This document shows, one piece after another, positions 17,929-31,600 of a stretch of 64,000 nt of DNA. Source of the stretch: Trachythela sp. YZ-2020 (taxonomy: Eukaryota; Cnidaria; Anthozoa; Malacalcyonacea; Clavulariidae); contig JADLSH010000127.1 in the NCBI GenBank assembly GCA_016169945.1, positions 870,501 to 934,500 of the forward strand. The letters run 5' to 3'. Below the pieces are notes generated by a model, which saw only the letters and a list, made by a program, of their open reading frames with translations, was not told the origin of the DNA and searched no databases. The stretch's first letter is position 1. Each line of letters starts with the position of its first letter. The translations under genes and the position numbers were made by a program.

Positions 17929-19399
17929 TTAATCGTCAATCAAAGGTAGATCCATGATTGGTGGGAGAAAGTCCAGAACAAAATGTGGGTCCACTTCAAC
18001 GAGTTCAGGTTTTTCATCGTAACCAATGATGTTGGCGATCGTATCAGCTAGAAAGAGCAAAAACATCAAGGAATATAAGAGGTCATTCAAGTCCAGCCTT
18101 GCAAATAATTTGGTTTAACTATTTTAGCAGCAACAATCAAGAGGTGTCGAGAGCACAGTGAGTGGAGAGTGTTTCCATTTAGACTCTTTCAAACATTGCT
18201 GATTCTTTCTGTGTGCTACCGTTTCCTTGTGTAGTAACACTGGACTGGGAGAACAGTTTAGGGCAAATAGTTATCCTGTATAAATCAAGTTAATTTAGTT
18301 CCACCATACTAAGTGTAATAACTTACCAAATAATGGTGCCTCGAGGGAATCAAACTCGTAATGTGATGATGGTACTTTGATGTCATCTTGGTATGTTGTT
18401 GGTGGGACCAATAGCGATAGATTTAGCAGTCTGTTGGATTTTAACAGTTTTGCAATATGCTCTGGTCTTGGAAGATCATATTCTAAAAAAAAGGAAATTT
18501 AGAACTGATTAATTAAATATGTTACTGGTGTGGTTTGTGTCTGAACTACTTGAAAAAAATTAGCAACACCTTGAGGTTTCAAGCAGAAGACCATAGAATA
18601 CCAGCTACAATGGACCCCTGCATATATGGTGCATGTATGGTGCATATATGGTACACTTACCCTGATCAACGAATGGTGTTATCTTTTCAATTTCTGGCAG
18701 TGTATTCTCATTCTTTGTTTTGATATTAGCATCACTTGATATTTTGCTATGTATTTTGTTAGAATTTAGGACAGAAAATGTTCCTTTCTTTGGCTTTACA
18801 GATGTTTTCACTTTCGGAGTCTCGTCAAATATTTTCACCTTTGAAGGTTTCGGCGTCTGGAAATTCTTCTTTCCTGTGCCGTGTTGTATATTGCCAAGGT
18901 CTCCCAAGGCTTTTCTTGGTGTCTTTGTGGATAACCCTCTCTGTCCTACAAAATAATATGTTTTGGATGTCGTTAATGAAAATTACATGGGCTAAAAATA
19001 TTAACTTTATATATCAGTCATTGTTTTGGATACAGCGATTTATGAGTCATTTTTGGTCAAGTCCAAAACCAGCCAGATAAATGGTTGTCATCCAACACTG
19101 GCAGATCACATGACACGTGGTAAATTTTTGTCCGGTGGAAAAGCTGATTTTCATACTTTAAAAAGATTGTCTAAAAACCCAGAAAACAGTTTTCTGGGGA
19201 AGTTAATCTTAAAAATAACATGCCTATAAGCAAAACTACATCAAGATTTGAAAGTTGGCGGGCTAAAAGGTCGATTTAAGTACGAATTGAAATTGTTTTC
19301 CCACAAATACAGACCTGGGGCTGTCTTCGACACGTTGTTCTTTAAGACAGAATTACCGATGTTCTCTCTGTTAATATGCGGCTGAAAACTAGTAGCCAT
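17929..19399 (-). CDS. PTTG1: Securin (PTTG1 family), complete
   Basis: Inhibitor and chaperone of separase, destroyed by APC/C at anaphase. Minus-strand exons 19399-19315, 18945-18661, 18482-18327 and 18047-17929 give 645 nt, 214 aa (human 202), with matching phases. A destruction box RKALGDLGN lies at about 39-47, almost identical to human RKALGTVNR. The separase-binding block PEIEKITPF (112-120) matches human PEIEKFFPF, followed by DLPRPEHIAKLL like human DLPEEHQIAHL. Basic N-terminal and acidic C-terminal halves are typical. The first exon has REN where vertebrates have the KEN box, so APC/C-Cdh1 recognition may rest on the D-box. The first donor (GTCTGT) is weak, but only it keeps the D-box frame. 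Head-to-head with NBAS. Securins diverge fast, so identity rests on these two motif blocks and their order. Confidence 0.88.
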
Positions 19400-19644
19400 T
19401 TCCTCTTGCTATAAAGACAATATTCTGCAAAAAATACTCCAAGATCGGACTTGAAAAACACCTGATTTTTGCTTCAAACTTTGTGTGTTTATACCCTTGT
19501 GTCAGTTGTGTGAAAATCACAAAACAAAATGGCGGTTTGGCCTTTTAAACATGGCGGCGCATGACGACATCATAGTGTTGAACCAATCAGATTGCTGGAA
19601 AAGGAATAGAATGAATGACGTCATTGACGTGTAGCAAAAACAAT
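19400..19644. promoter_or_regulatory. Bidirectional promoter between securin and NBAS
   Basis: The two start codons are 245 bp apart. Visible elements are a palindromic CRE TGACGTCA (19616-19623), a CCAAT box (19583-19587), YY1-like AAAATGGCGG (about 19526-19535), a second ATGGCGGCGC (about 19551-19560), and TTTGAA on the minus strand (19473-19478), a possible CHR element for G2/M control of securin. Motifs are seen directly; function is inferred. Confidence 0.6.
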
Positions 19645-22600
19645 ATGGCTGCCGGAGTTAAGAAAAAAGATGAAAATAGCGATCACATTTTGTACAATTT
19701 ACTCGTCCACGCCGAGTGGAATTTAGACGGAGAGGTTCTGGTAGGAAATCGGATATTTTGTGAATATTTTGCTTGCATATTATTGTTATTGAGCTTTATA
19801 TATTGTCGTAAAATGCTTGTAAAGTTTAAAGAGTTGCATATGTGTTTTTGATGGTAGATTAGAATGTTTTGTTGTATATTCCATGTATTTTAAACAAAAG
19901 TGGATTTTAATAGTTATAACTTCCTTCTGTTAGAATAAAGACGGCCTAGATATCTTGCAACAGCGTGGATCGCTTGGCAAAAAGCTTTTATCCATCCTTG
20001 AAGGTGAGTAACTAGTTTTGGAGTCTTGGTTAATAGTACTAAATATAGACAATGAATCTCCCCATTCTTGTGACTATTAATTTCTTTAATCAATATATTA
20101 TAAATTTTTCTTTTCAAGGTTCTGTCTGGGGTGTCTGGAAATTCATTAAATATCCTTTCAGGTATGGACATTTTTTGAAGTTTCAATTTAACCAATTATT
20201 CAATCATTCTTGCAGCCAATCAATCAATGATCAGAAGTCAATCAATAAATTAGACACTCTTTCAATCAGTCATTCAATAAATGGAATAATCAATAAATCA
20301 ATCAATAAATTAGTCATGCAATCAATAGATTAATCAATAAATTAGTCATGCAATCAATAGATCAATAAATAAATTAGTCATGCAATCAATAGATCAATCA
20401 ATAAATTAGTCATGTAATCAATAGATCAATAAATCAGTCATGCAATCAATAGATCAATCAATAAATTAGTCATGCAATCAATAGATCAATCAATAAATCA
20501 GACATGCAATCAATAGATCAATCAATAAATCATTCATGCAATCAATAGATCAATCAATAAATTAGTTGTGCAATCAATATATCAATCATGCAATCAATAT
20601 ATCAATCAATAAATCAGTCATTCAATCAATAGATCAATCAATAAATCAGTCATGCAATCAATAGATGAATCAATAAATCAGACATGCAATCAATAGATCA
20701 ATCAATAAATAAGTCATGCAATCAATAGATCAATCAATAAATCATTCATGCAATCAATAGATCAACAATAAATTATTCATGCAATCAATATATCAATCAT
20801 GCAATCAATATATCAATCATGCAATCAATATATCAATCAATAAATCAGTCATTCAATCAAACAATTTTAAATCAATAAATGAATGAACGAGTCAATCAAG
20901 CAATTATTGAAACAATTGTTCAATTCAGCAGTTAGAGTGAGTTGTTAATGGTGACACAAACATAAACTGTTTTATTTTATATTACTTCTGTCAGTGGTTT
21001 TGCTGTTTCCTGTGGCTTACCTGAAGAACTCTTAAAACTTTATGAAAGTTGTCAAACTTGGGACTTTGCACTTTCCAGGTCAGACATGATTGCTAAAAAA
21101 TATTATGCTAAATTGAACACTGCAAAAGCTGGATCCTTACATATTATTTTGGTCAATTCTTATTTCAGTGATGGAAACTTTGTTGCAGTTTTACAAGACC
21201 AATGTATTGAAATTAGGTTGGTGTGTTAATAAAAATTTTTCTTGTCCTTATTGGTTTTACCAGAATATGAAAGAAATTTGTACATTAATCAATCCTGACT
21301 GTTTGTTGCTTTCCAGATCTGCCAGAGATAGTTTCTCATCTGCAATTTCAAAATGCCAAGGTAAATATAAAAGTGCACTAGAACTGAACTGAACTTTAAT
21401 TGTACTTGAGTCGTTTTGTCTGTTATTTAAAACTACTTTATTGCTGTTCAGTTCACAAGGATCCGTTTCCAAGATGGCGAAAGTTAGCCTGGAGTTCTGA
21501 TGCCTCTCTTCTTGCATTTGCACACAGGTAAATGCAAAAGGAATGACTTTCACCAGTTAATATGTAATTTTACTTTACGTTGTTTATAAACAATGAAAAA
21601 CAAAACTACAATCAGTGACATAATTATTGGACCGATTAGCCTGAAAAGGCAAAATTCCCCCCTTCCCCCCTTTTCAATGTTGGTAGTCTAACATGCATTT
21701 TCTATGTTACATGCTATTGTCTCGTATTAGGCTGTCGATGCTTTTTCCAGCAGATAAACCAACATTGAAACGGGGGAGGGGGTTTACCAGTGAATTTTGC
21801 ACAATTGTGTACAAAAATACCCTTTCTATACAAGTGTCCCAAATTTCAATGTCACTGATTGTCTGAGTTTTTTCTTATGGCTTGCTGTTAGTTAGGAATT
21901 TGTTGCTATTAGTTTGGTAGATAATTAAGTCTTATAAATAGCTATGGTGGTTCTTTAACCATCGTTCTATCATATAAAGATGTGATTCGTATGAGATTGT
22001 ACCCTAAAGCTACGTTTGCTGTAGATTTTTCTATCTATATATATATTTTATATATAGTGTAGCTTAAAACGCGCGCGCTATATTATTGTAATTTTGCGTG
22101 GCTGTAATACAATCTATGCTTGCGGCACTATTTGAAATATTTATTATTGGCCGTTCAATGACACATCAACTATATATATGACTGGATCGCTTAATTATTT
22201 GCTAGCATGAATTACATTTCAAGTATTTGGACAAATACACTACCAAGTCTAATTTTACAAACAAAATGTGAATTCCCTGTTTGTAGACAAGTAATTATCA
22301 TGCGGGAAAGTCTAAAGAGCACAAGTAACCGCACGTCTCCACAAGTAACCGTCTTTAAGCATTCAAATAAGATGCAATGTGTAGTTATTTTAGACAAATA
22401 TAACTGTCTAATGTTACATACAAATTGTGAATTCGCTATTTGTTGACGAATAATCATCATCCAAGTATAAATAGCGCAAGTTACCACAAGTAACCACAAG
22501 TAACCATCAGTAAGCTTATATAAGTAAGTATATCATATATAGTTATTTAATCAAATGGTTACTTGTGGTTACTTGTGGTTACTTGTGCAAAAACTCTGTT

Positions 22601-25600
22601 ATTTTTAGAAAAACACATGGTTACTTGGCATTAATATATATGTGTATTATATATGCATATATATATAATCTGTATATAAGCATAATATACGCATAAACAC
22701 AACAATTTTGTTTGCATTAGCCACGGCTATAAGCATTATGTAATACGACACCAGTGCATTAGTTAGGCAAATTTGCGAGATTTAAAATATATTTTGCTAC
22801 TGGTATGCATGTATTCAGTAAACATTATACAACAATAAAATAAAATAAGTATGAAATTAGGACTTCTTTCTCGGAGTTGCATAATTGCTCTTTTGAGTTT
22901 GCGCTCATCTCGTTGTGTCAATGATTTACGCCGACCTTGATAAGACTTTTTCAGCTTTTCGGTATTTTTATTTTTATTATCAAACCGCTTAAAGCGGCTA
23001 TGTCACCAGCTGCGCATCCGTTCTGCGCATAACAAACCGATTTTCGGAATATGTCGGAAAATATCGGAATCACAACATTCCGACTATGGAGGCGCCAACG
23101 AGTGCGGTAAGTTTGATTAAAAATGTGCATATATTTACATTATTCAGCGGCGGAAAAGACCAAAAATTGCTTCATTTTATACAGGTTGACAATTGTAGTT
23201 GTAAAAGTTCATGTGCCACAAAAAGAAAAGAGAGCAGTAACCGAGGTTGTCCGTGTAAGGCAAAGAACGTTGCGTGTTCTGCCAGCTGCAAGTGCGGAAC
23301 TCGAAAAACTCCTTGCAAGAATATGGTATGTATAATCAAATGTACTTGACAGTATCTTTTATTTGTGTTTGCATAATATATCACATTATATTTAACTGTT
23401 TATCCTACTTTATTGTAGGAAGACGTTGGCGAAAGTAGCGCAGGTCGTGATAGATCACCACGCCGCGCAAGTAGCAAAGAGGGATTCCGTGGCCTGACAC
23501 AGCGTGCAACTGTCAACACTGATACTGAAGATCAGCAGAGAGACAAAGAAAACGACGATGTTACGGTTTGTGAATTTCTAATACATGTTAAATTGTTTAA
23601 AACGTTTTTAAAATGAGATATATTAAACTTGTTTAAGTTGAATAACTTTGGTTGAAACTGTTGAATGGTGATGCAGTATAAAGTCTAATTGGGAGGTGAT
23701 AGCGCAGGCTTTGAAAAGGGAAAATAGCAGTATATTTGTTCAGGCCGGCAAACATAATTCGGCAAAGGCAGATTGCCGACCTGTCATCATGTCAGGGCGG
23801 CAATTAACATTCTGTAGGCCTGTTTGCCGACGGGAAATTGTTGCTGACCTGATTTTTCCTATCTCAGAAGCCCGAATATTAGCCAAATGACACATAATTA
23901 TATATTTAATAGTTGCTGGGAGTGAAATATGCTGACGTTTTGTATAACAGCCACAGGTGTAGAGTATGGGGGCTGAGGGGGCTCGAGAAATCATATTGGG
24001 TGGGGGTTCAGCCCCTCTAGAAATTTGGCAAAACTCTCTATATATAGTCTAATGCTGTAACTTCCAACTATATATAATACAGTATTACGGTCTGTATTAA
24101 CCCTGTACTGCACAAATTATGTAGATCTGTTTGGTTAATACTGGTCACAGTGGTCAGATCTCCAAGTAATATATCATTTTGAATGCTTGCTAAGTTTAAT
24201 TTTTTCCAATTTTCTTCTAAAATGTTTTTTCACTTCAAAATTTGTCAACAAGACATATGGGGCTGGGCAGGGGGGTTGTTGCCTCAGCCCCCAGTCAAAA
24301 TGAAGTTGGGCGAATTATAAATGTCGACAACAATTTTGGTGAGTCAGCCCCTTTAGACAAAACTGTACACCAATGATCTGCATCGTCCCTCGTCGCTTCA
24401 GTTTTGAATAGAGATCAATGTGAGAACAATGGACGTGCAGGGCTGATAGGAATTAATCGTGACCGCGCGTACAAATAACAGACTGTGGAAGAGTCAGCAC
24501 CAATGATAACAGCTATTTAGTAAATAAAAATAACCAACCCCTTAACATTAATGCATATGGGGCGTGTGCATGTGAACCGTATCAGGCCCATTCATTATTC
24601 TCACTAAAAGCTTCTCTTTGATACAATAGCGAGGCTTGGTGATGGAAACAATAGCTTGACTTAAACTGATATGAGACCAATTACCTTGCTTTGATGCTAG
24701 AAATTGTTAAAGCTGTTTTTTTTTTACAAATACAAAACTTTATTCACTCTTGACTATTTACATGGTTATTAGATATTTTTTTTTTATTTTTACAAGTGCA
24801 TTGAAAAATATTAGTATATTCAATATTATTAGAGCCTGGAGGCTAAGTGAACCGTTAGGTTTTCGAGTTATGTTGGATGGTCATTTCATTATTTCATTAT
24901 AAAATACATTATTAAATTCACAGGCATTTATTCATACACTGGATGAAGACACAGTGAGAAAACTGGCAATTAGAAGCCTAAGAAGAGGAATAGGGAGTAT
25001 GGATTACGTTCACACACTCCTTATTGCACAAGACAACTTAGATGAGAATACCAGTGATCTGGATGATGGAAATCATGATGACATGTCAGGCGAAGCAAGA
25101 GTGCAGTCACAGGAGGGTGTTTCTGAAAGAGGTGAAGGAAGTCAGTCTGGTCAGCAACAAGGCTTGACCTTAGATGATGAGGCTGTTCCTCCATGGTGTG
25201 AATGCTCACATTGCAGGCCTATGCCCCAAGAAATTGAAAATAAGTGTTGCAAACTAAAAAAATGCATAACATTATCTTCACGTTTTTCAAAGATATGCCT
25301 GGATCCGGATGTGCTAGAACTGTGCATAAGAAACACAAGCGACATAAGAAATGATAGAGAGGATAATAGTACTAGGTCATTTCGCAAAGCTGGATACAGA
25401 CAATTCATATTGGCTCGGCATGGATATTTGGGCAAAGGGAATCGCCGTGTTTGCCCCTCTTGTGTAGTCCTCAAAATAAGAGAACGATATCCATCTGTGA
25501 CTGGAGTATATATGGGTTACAGGGAACGATAATATCTATGAACCTTTGACAAACTTTCGCAAAAGCAAAGGGAATTTGATTTTAATAATTGATATTCTAA

Positions 25601-28600
25601 TTTATGTTTGTATATAGTAATTAATACTTTTGTATTAATTACTATATACTATTGTAAAATTGGAATGTACTACTATTACATCAGTTATTGTGAAAATCGG
25701 CTTTTCTTTTTGGTATGTCCTTTGTTGCTGGTGGTGGTATATGTGCAACAGTGGGAGCAATGTGGCCTGGGTCGCTTGCATTTAATGAAACATGGCGGGT
25801 TATATACTCATCATCATGCAGTCTCCGTTGGATAACCTTTGAAATGAGTACTGGAATGTACTCAAATCCTTTTCAACTTTGACATTTTTAACATCCCACT
25901 GCCTGGTCCTTCTGTTGTATCTTCTTGTCACCATTTCCACACCAGACTTACTTTTTGCATTTGGAAGATTAATGTGGTAGTTCCAATCGATTGCAGTCAA
26001 TTGCTTACGGGCTTTATACACTCTATAACTAAGGGAATAATATTTTCAGTACACTACAACTAAGAGTTTTCACAATATATATACATGTATATACAGTATA
26101 TGTACAATCATGCAATTTGCCATAATATACTATGTACCAAATTATAAAGCAATTTTGGATCCTCACCTCAACGGCACTCTTTTGGGTGTATAAACCAGAC
26201 TGAGACTATTGGCACGCTCAATTCCTCCAGTATGTCTGTCAAATAGAATAGCTTCTATATTAATATACAGACTCACAGTGGATGTGGGGAGGAGGAGGTT
26301 ACGAAGGGATCAGGACCACCCCATTTCTTCATGACCAATTTTTTAATACTGACATTATATTAATACAACCATGGGGATTTTCTACAAATTAACCATCTTC
26401 TAATATATTCCTCATCTGGTGCATTTGAATATTCTGCCACCACCCCCTGCTTAGAGTAGGCAATGCCCATGTATATTTACAAGTGTACCACATGTATTTT
26501 ATGTAATATATATATATATATATATATATATGTAATATTAGAAAGACTATTTACCTAAATCTTGTATAATATTTGAAGCTGTCCAGCAGTTCTGGGTTAA
26601 GGATAACCTTCTGGAGCTCAAGGAAGTCTTTGTCTCGCCTGTCAAACCAAGGAAGGTCCTCATCATGGTCTCCTTCGAGATGCTGGCATTTCCCTCCAAG
26701 CCATTCATGGTTATTGCACACATGATGCAATAGCCCTATCCACATGTCCTGTTAGTTTGTAATGAAAAATATGTACATGTAGTGCATGTAACAGACAGTT
26801 TGCCTGCATATACAGAGAATCTACATAACATTCATTTTTATGGCTATGTCACCTTATTTTGACAGTCTTATGTGCTATAAGTAAGGGTTGTATACAGTGG
26901 CGAAGTGTTTATGCGTAATATCAACCGAGGCACGTGGCGCCGAGGTTGATATCGCATAAACACTGAGGTCTAAGGTATATAACCGTCTTATATCATCACT
27001 TGGCACAAGTTTTATTTATTTATTTTGCCACAATAGATAAAGAACTAAACAAGATAGAAAAGAAATCAATGAATACTTTGTCGCCGGAGCTCACAACAGC
27101 TTGTAAAGTCAATTACTGTGGTCCCAATAAGTAGAGAATACATGCACTAACTACAACATGACATGGAGAGCCTAAGTGTGAATTACATTTCAGACACACA
27201 GACTTCCATGCCCTTGAACCATGCTGGCTTTGTCCCAAAACAGCTTTTACACTTGTGGACGCTATGTAATGTTGCGCATGACCATTTGGCATGCTTTAAG
27301 ATTGTTGACCATGCACAGTCTGCAATTTCACTTCATTTCACGTCCCTCTTGAAGAGGTTGATATGAACTTATCAACCTCTTGTAGAGCTTGATATGTACA
27401 TATCAACCTCTACAAGAGGTTGATATGTACATATCAACCTCTTCAAGAAGTTGACATGCACTTATCAACCTGATTAATAAATTAATGAGGTTGATTAATA
27501 CATATCAACCTGTAGAGATGTGTATTCGCTTGAAATCAACCTCCAGAGAACAATAGAAACTGAGCCAATGATGTTATAATGAATGTAGATTCCATGATGA
27601 ACAAAAACTTACTTTCATCAGTTTTAAAGCGGCGGCATCTGATGTGGACTCATCCTTCTTGCATTCGCTCGAGCAATACCAAAAATGACGGATGATGTGG
27701 CTTGACCAATCTTTAATTTTTTTCATAGCCTTTGGTTTGGCAAGCTAAAAAGAGATAAAAATGTTCTGACTACACGAATACCAAAATACATACAAAATGC
27801 ATCTGGTTCTAAAACCAACTACATTGTTTATATTTTTAATGCAACTAACCTTGTCAAGACACTTTTTTATAGATTTCGCCTTGTGCCACACATCCAAACT
27901 ATGTGTCACTTCTTCAAAGTCAGTTTCTAAAATGATAGCAATTATTTTTATATGTACATAATTACCTTTGGATGTTACTGTGGCTTGCAAATTTGACTAT
28001 AGTTGACCTATATTAATCACCTATAGCTGGGTTTCAATCATGTGACACGTAAGCACTTGGTGGTCAACTCCAAAAAGAAACACATTTATTGGATCGAGTT
28101 CATTATTCATTATATGTATTCACCTTGTGTTCATAATAGCAAATACAGAAAATTTAACAAAATTTATTTGCTCGCTTCCACAAGGCATAAAGAGACAAAA
28201 CGTGCAAAGTTGACCACCATGTGTTTTCCTATGAATATTGCTTTAGTGAAACACACATATAGACAATTACTTAATTAAATAAATGTTAATTAAACCTACT
28301 AAGCAGTTTCTTAATTGAAGACGAGGCGTGTGACCAACTCAACCACATTTAAATCCTCTTGAAGTTTCTTCAAAGATTTATTCAATCCTTCTTTTCCATA
28401 TTATTTGACACTAAGCCAACTTGTCGTTTGTCCACAATTTCAACATGAATTATATAGTCAGAACTGACTTCTACAATAAAGTAGCATAAATTTTTAGCAT
28501 TGAAACCAGGGGAATCACACTGGCCATCACCACTGACTAGTACTTCCTTGCCTCGAAATTCATCTATGAGTTGACCTCTCATCCAACCCCACCACTCATC

Positions 28601-31600
28601 CACTGCAGGCAGAAGATACAGTCTCTGTATGCGAAAGTAGGTTGAGTCTGATATGAAGGCCAAATTCATATCTGCAGCCAAACGCTTCACCTTTGCATAA
28701 TTACCACCTGACAGTAAAACAGCTGCAGCCATTTGGATGTTGTTCACATACATCGAGTTAACCTCACGAGAAGAACAGAACCTAAATATATGACCAGATT
28801 GGCAGGAACAGTTCACAATTAAGGTAGTACCAACAAAGTGATGTTTCACAAGTGGAATGTCATTGCAACCCGAATTTGACAACATTTTGTGAATATATCC
28901 AGCAGCAAATCCAGGAGCAAATGACTCGCTTCTCATTGACCATCTTCATTTCATTTTCCAGGGCATACTTCTCATACCCTCGTGTGAACTTTGTGTGTGG
29001 TCCAAACTCAACACTGCTCTTGTTCTCAGTAGCTTCACAATCATCTTCAGGAACAGAATTATCGATTTGCACCTCATGCTCATCAGGGTCAAACTCATCA
29101 AAATCATTGTAGTGCCAGTAGGCCAATTCATCAATTTCCTATCAATAAAAATTGCTAGAGGTAAATAATCTTTTAAAGAGTCATTGTCAACCACAATGCA
29201 TTGTGCACCCAAACCTGCTTGGTGGCCATTTTAAATTTTCATGGCGGAATAATAGATGTTTCGGTTTTCAAGCCATAATATATTATTACCATCCTATGGT
29301 TATATTTGCTCATGTTAACTTTTTTATACTAAAATTGCACCAAAACAATGTTTAGAATTGTCATTTGTTGCTAACGTAAGATGTAAACAAATGCATTGTG
29401 GTTGACAATGATTCTTTAATGCAACTAATTTCAATGCATCAATATCTGAATATCAAAACTTATACAATCCCTCTATTAAGCCTTTCTAAAATAATGGCAC
29501 TTTAAATAAAGAAATTTATTAACCCCGCTATTCTTACCTGCTCTCATGTATTGAATTATGTACTAAGTTATTCACACTTATTTGTTTAATATCTACTGCC
29601 AGTGCTCTACCAATGACAAGTAAAATCATCTGGCAGTGGCATTAGATAAAAAACTAACATATGGTACATTTTATTAACCCGCTAATGGTTAGCAAATGGG
29701 TTAACAAACCCATCTGCCAATGTCTCTTGTTAACCATCAGCAGGCAATGCACCCTACTGTACTTAGTATTTACTATTTACCCTATCTAACAGCAGAGAAT
29801 TTTATACTCTATGATTCCCTATCTCAAATAGGACCCCCCCCCACCAATACTCTAAAATATGCACCAAAAGTCCTGAAGAGAATCAATCTTGAGACAAGTG
29901 TGATATTAATTAAGTAACAAGCCACAGCAAATCACTAATAGGATTTCACTAATAGGATTTCTCTTGTTTATATTTCATTACGAACAATTATAAATAATAC
30001 ATTCAAAATTACTTACTTATTTTCGTCAAGAATTTCGTCATCATCTAGGAACTCAACTGCTGAACTGGTAAGGTCATGCTGCCTGTAAAAATAGGTTAAA
30101 TAAGGATTAAGACCAATCCATAGTGTTTGCCCATACATATTAGCTTTCTGATTGGTCAATGTGTACTCTTGCAGTTCGGCTTGCCAAAGACTCATTCATG
30201 GCAATGCAGGCACCATGAAGCCCTGGGAACGAGAGTTGTATAGACTTTGATATACTGTACCGCATATGATATAGCCAGTATATGGTACCTTACAATCATA
30301 AAACTTAATTACTATGATGATAACGTGGTAGTACCCAAAACTTTCCACAGAAATAGTTTCTTCAGAATCTCCTTCATCATCTGAGAATATAGATGTATTT
30401 CCTTCCCTCCTCACAGAAAAATCTTGCTCACCAACAAAACTACAATATATAAAGAATGAATACTTATGAACATGCAATTATTAATTTAATGGGTAAACAA
30501 TGGTATAAACTAAAACACACACACTGATTGCTTTATACCTGTCCTGAAATGATGCATTATCATCAGAATTTTTATCTTCATTCACTTGCATAGTGCTACT
30601 GTCTTCATCAAAGTTGGTTGCAAAGGTTCGTGACTTTGTACCGGTGACTCAACATGAGACAGGGTTTTGTCATATGACCTTTTAATGGTGTAGATGTTCG
30701 GGGTTCTAAAAGCAGGAAATATGAAATAGTATACAACACAACACCTGTTGTCAATCCTATAAATATAAACTAATTCTTTTTATAATCTTTGATACAATTT
30801 TTCTTTATGTCTATATTATTTTTTTCTGTGTTGGTATAATGTACTCAGGTGAATATGATGCTTGTGATGTTATTCTGAGTGTGTATCCACACCGGGCAAG
30901 CTTAAAAACTATGCCTGACCACGGTGGGAATTTAACCTACGACCTTTCACTTAGCTCAGTTTCTTCTTGTTTATTTCAGGTAGTAACATAATCAATCAGA
31001 ACAGCAATATTTTCAAGCTTGCCGGAATGGATATACACTTAGAGTAACATCACAAGCATCATATTCACCTCAGTAAAATCCAACGTGCAGAAAAAATCAT
31101 GATTACTATATTACATTGATATTGTAGGAACTAGATTCTGTTGCAAAATATCACATACTCAAACCGACCTGACCATGTAGCTCAGTTGGTAGAGCTTTGG
31201 GCTAGTATCCAAAGGTCGTAGGTTCGATTCCCACCATCAACCATGGCCAGGCATATTTTTCATGTCTATATTTAAATATACCTTGGCCTTGCAAAATCGT
31301 ATTTTACAATAATATCAATCTTACTCCCATTACAAAGCACATCGTATATAAAAGTCATTTTCATACCTTGGCTGATGTTTGCCTGTTCTTTAATCATGTG
31401 AGAATCACTAACATTGTGTTCTACTTCCGTAGTCGAAGACTCAGTTGCCACCAGAATAGATTTATTTGAATTTCGTCGCCGTTTTGGCATTATTTTTGCA
31501 GACACTGATTCCCTTAAATCCCCAAGCAAAATAAATTGCACATTAGTATCGTTTACTCTTCAAAATATATTGAAAATCATATTGAAAACCTACCTGCGGC

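Noticed and set aside
22207..22446. A 79-aa frame repeated at 32564-32803
   Set aside because: Identical only because it lies in the duplicated U unit; no family resemblance.
23086..25532. A true P2X receptor gene
   Set aside because: No transmembrane segments or extracellular ATP-binding domain; only the ballast-like part is present.
31172..31245. A second tRNA gene (Thr-like)
   Set aside because: A and B boxes are present but the acceptor stem does not pair; better explained as a SINE head.
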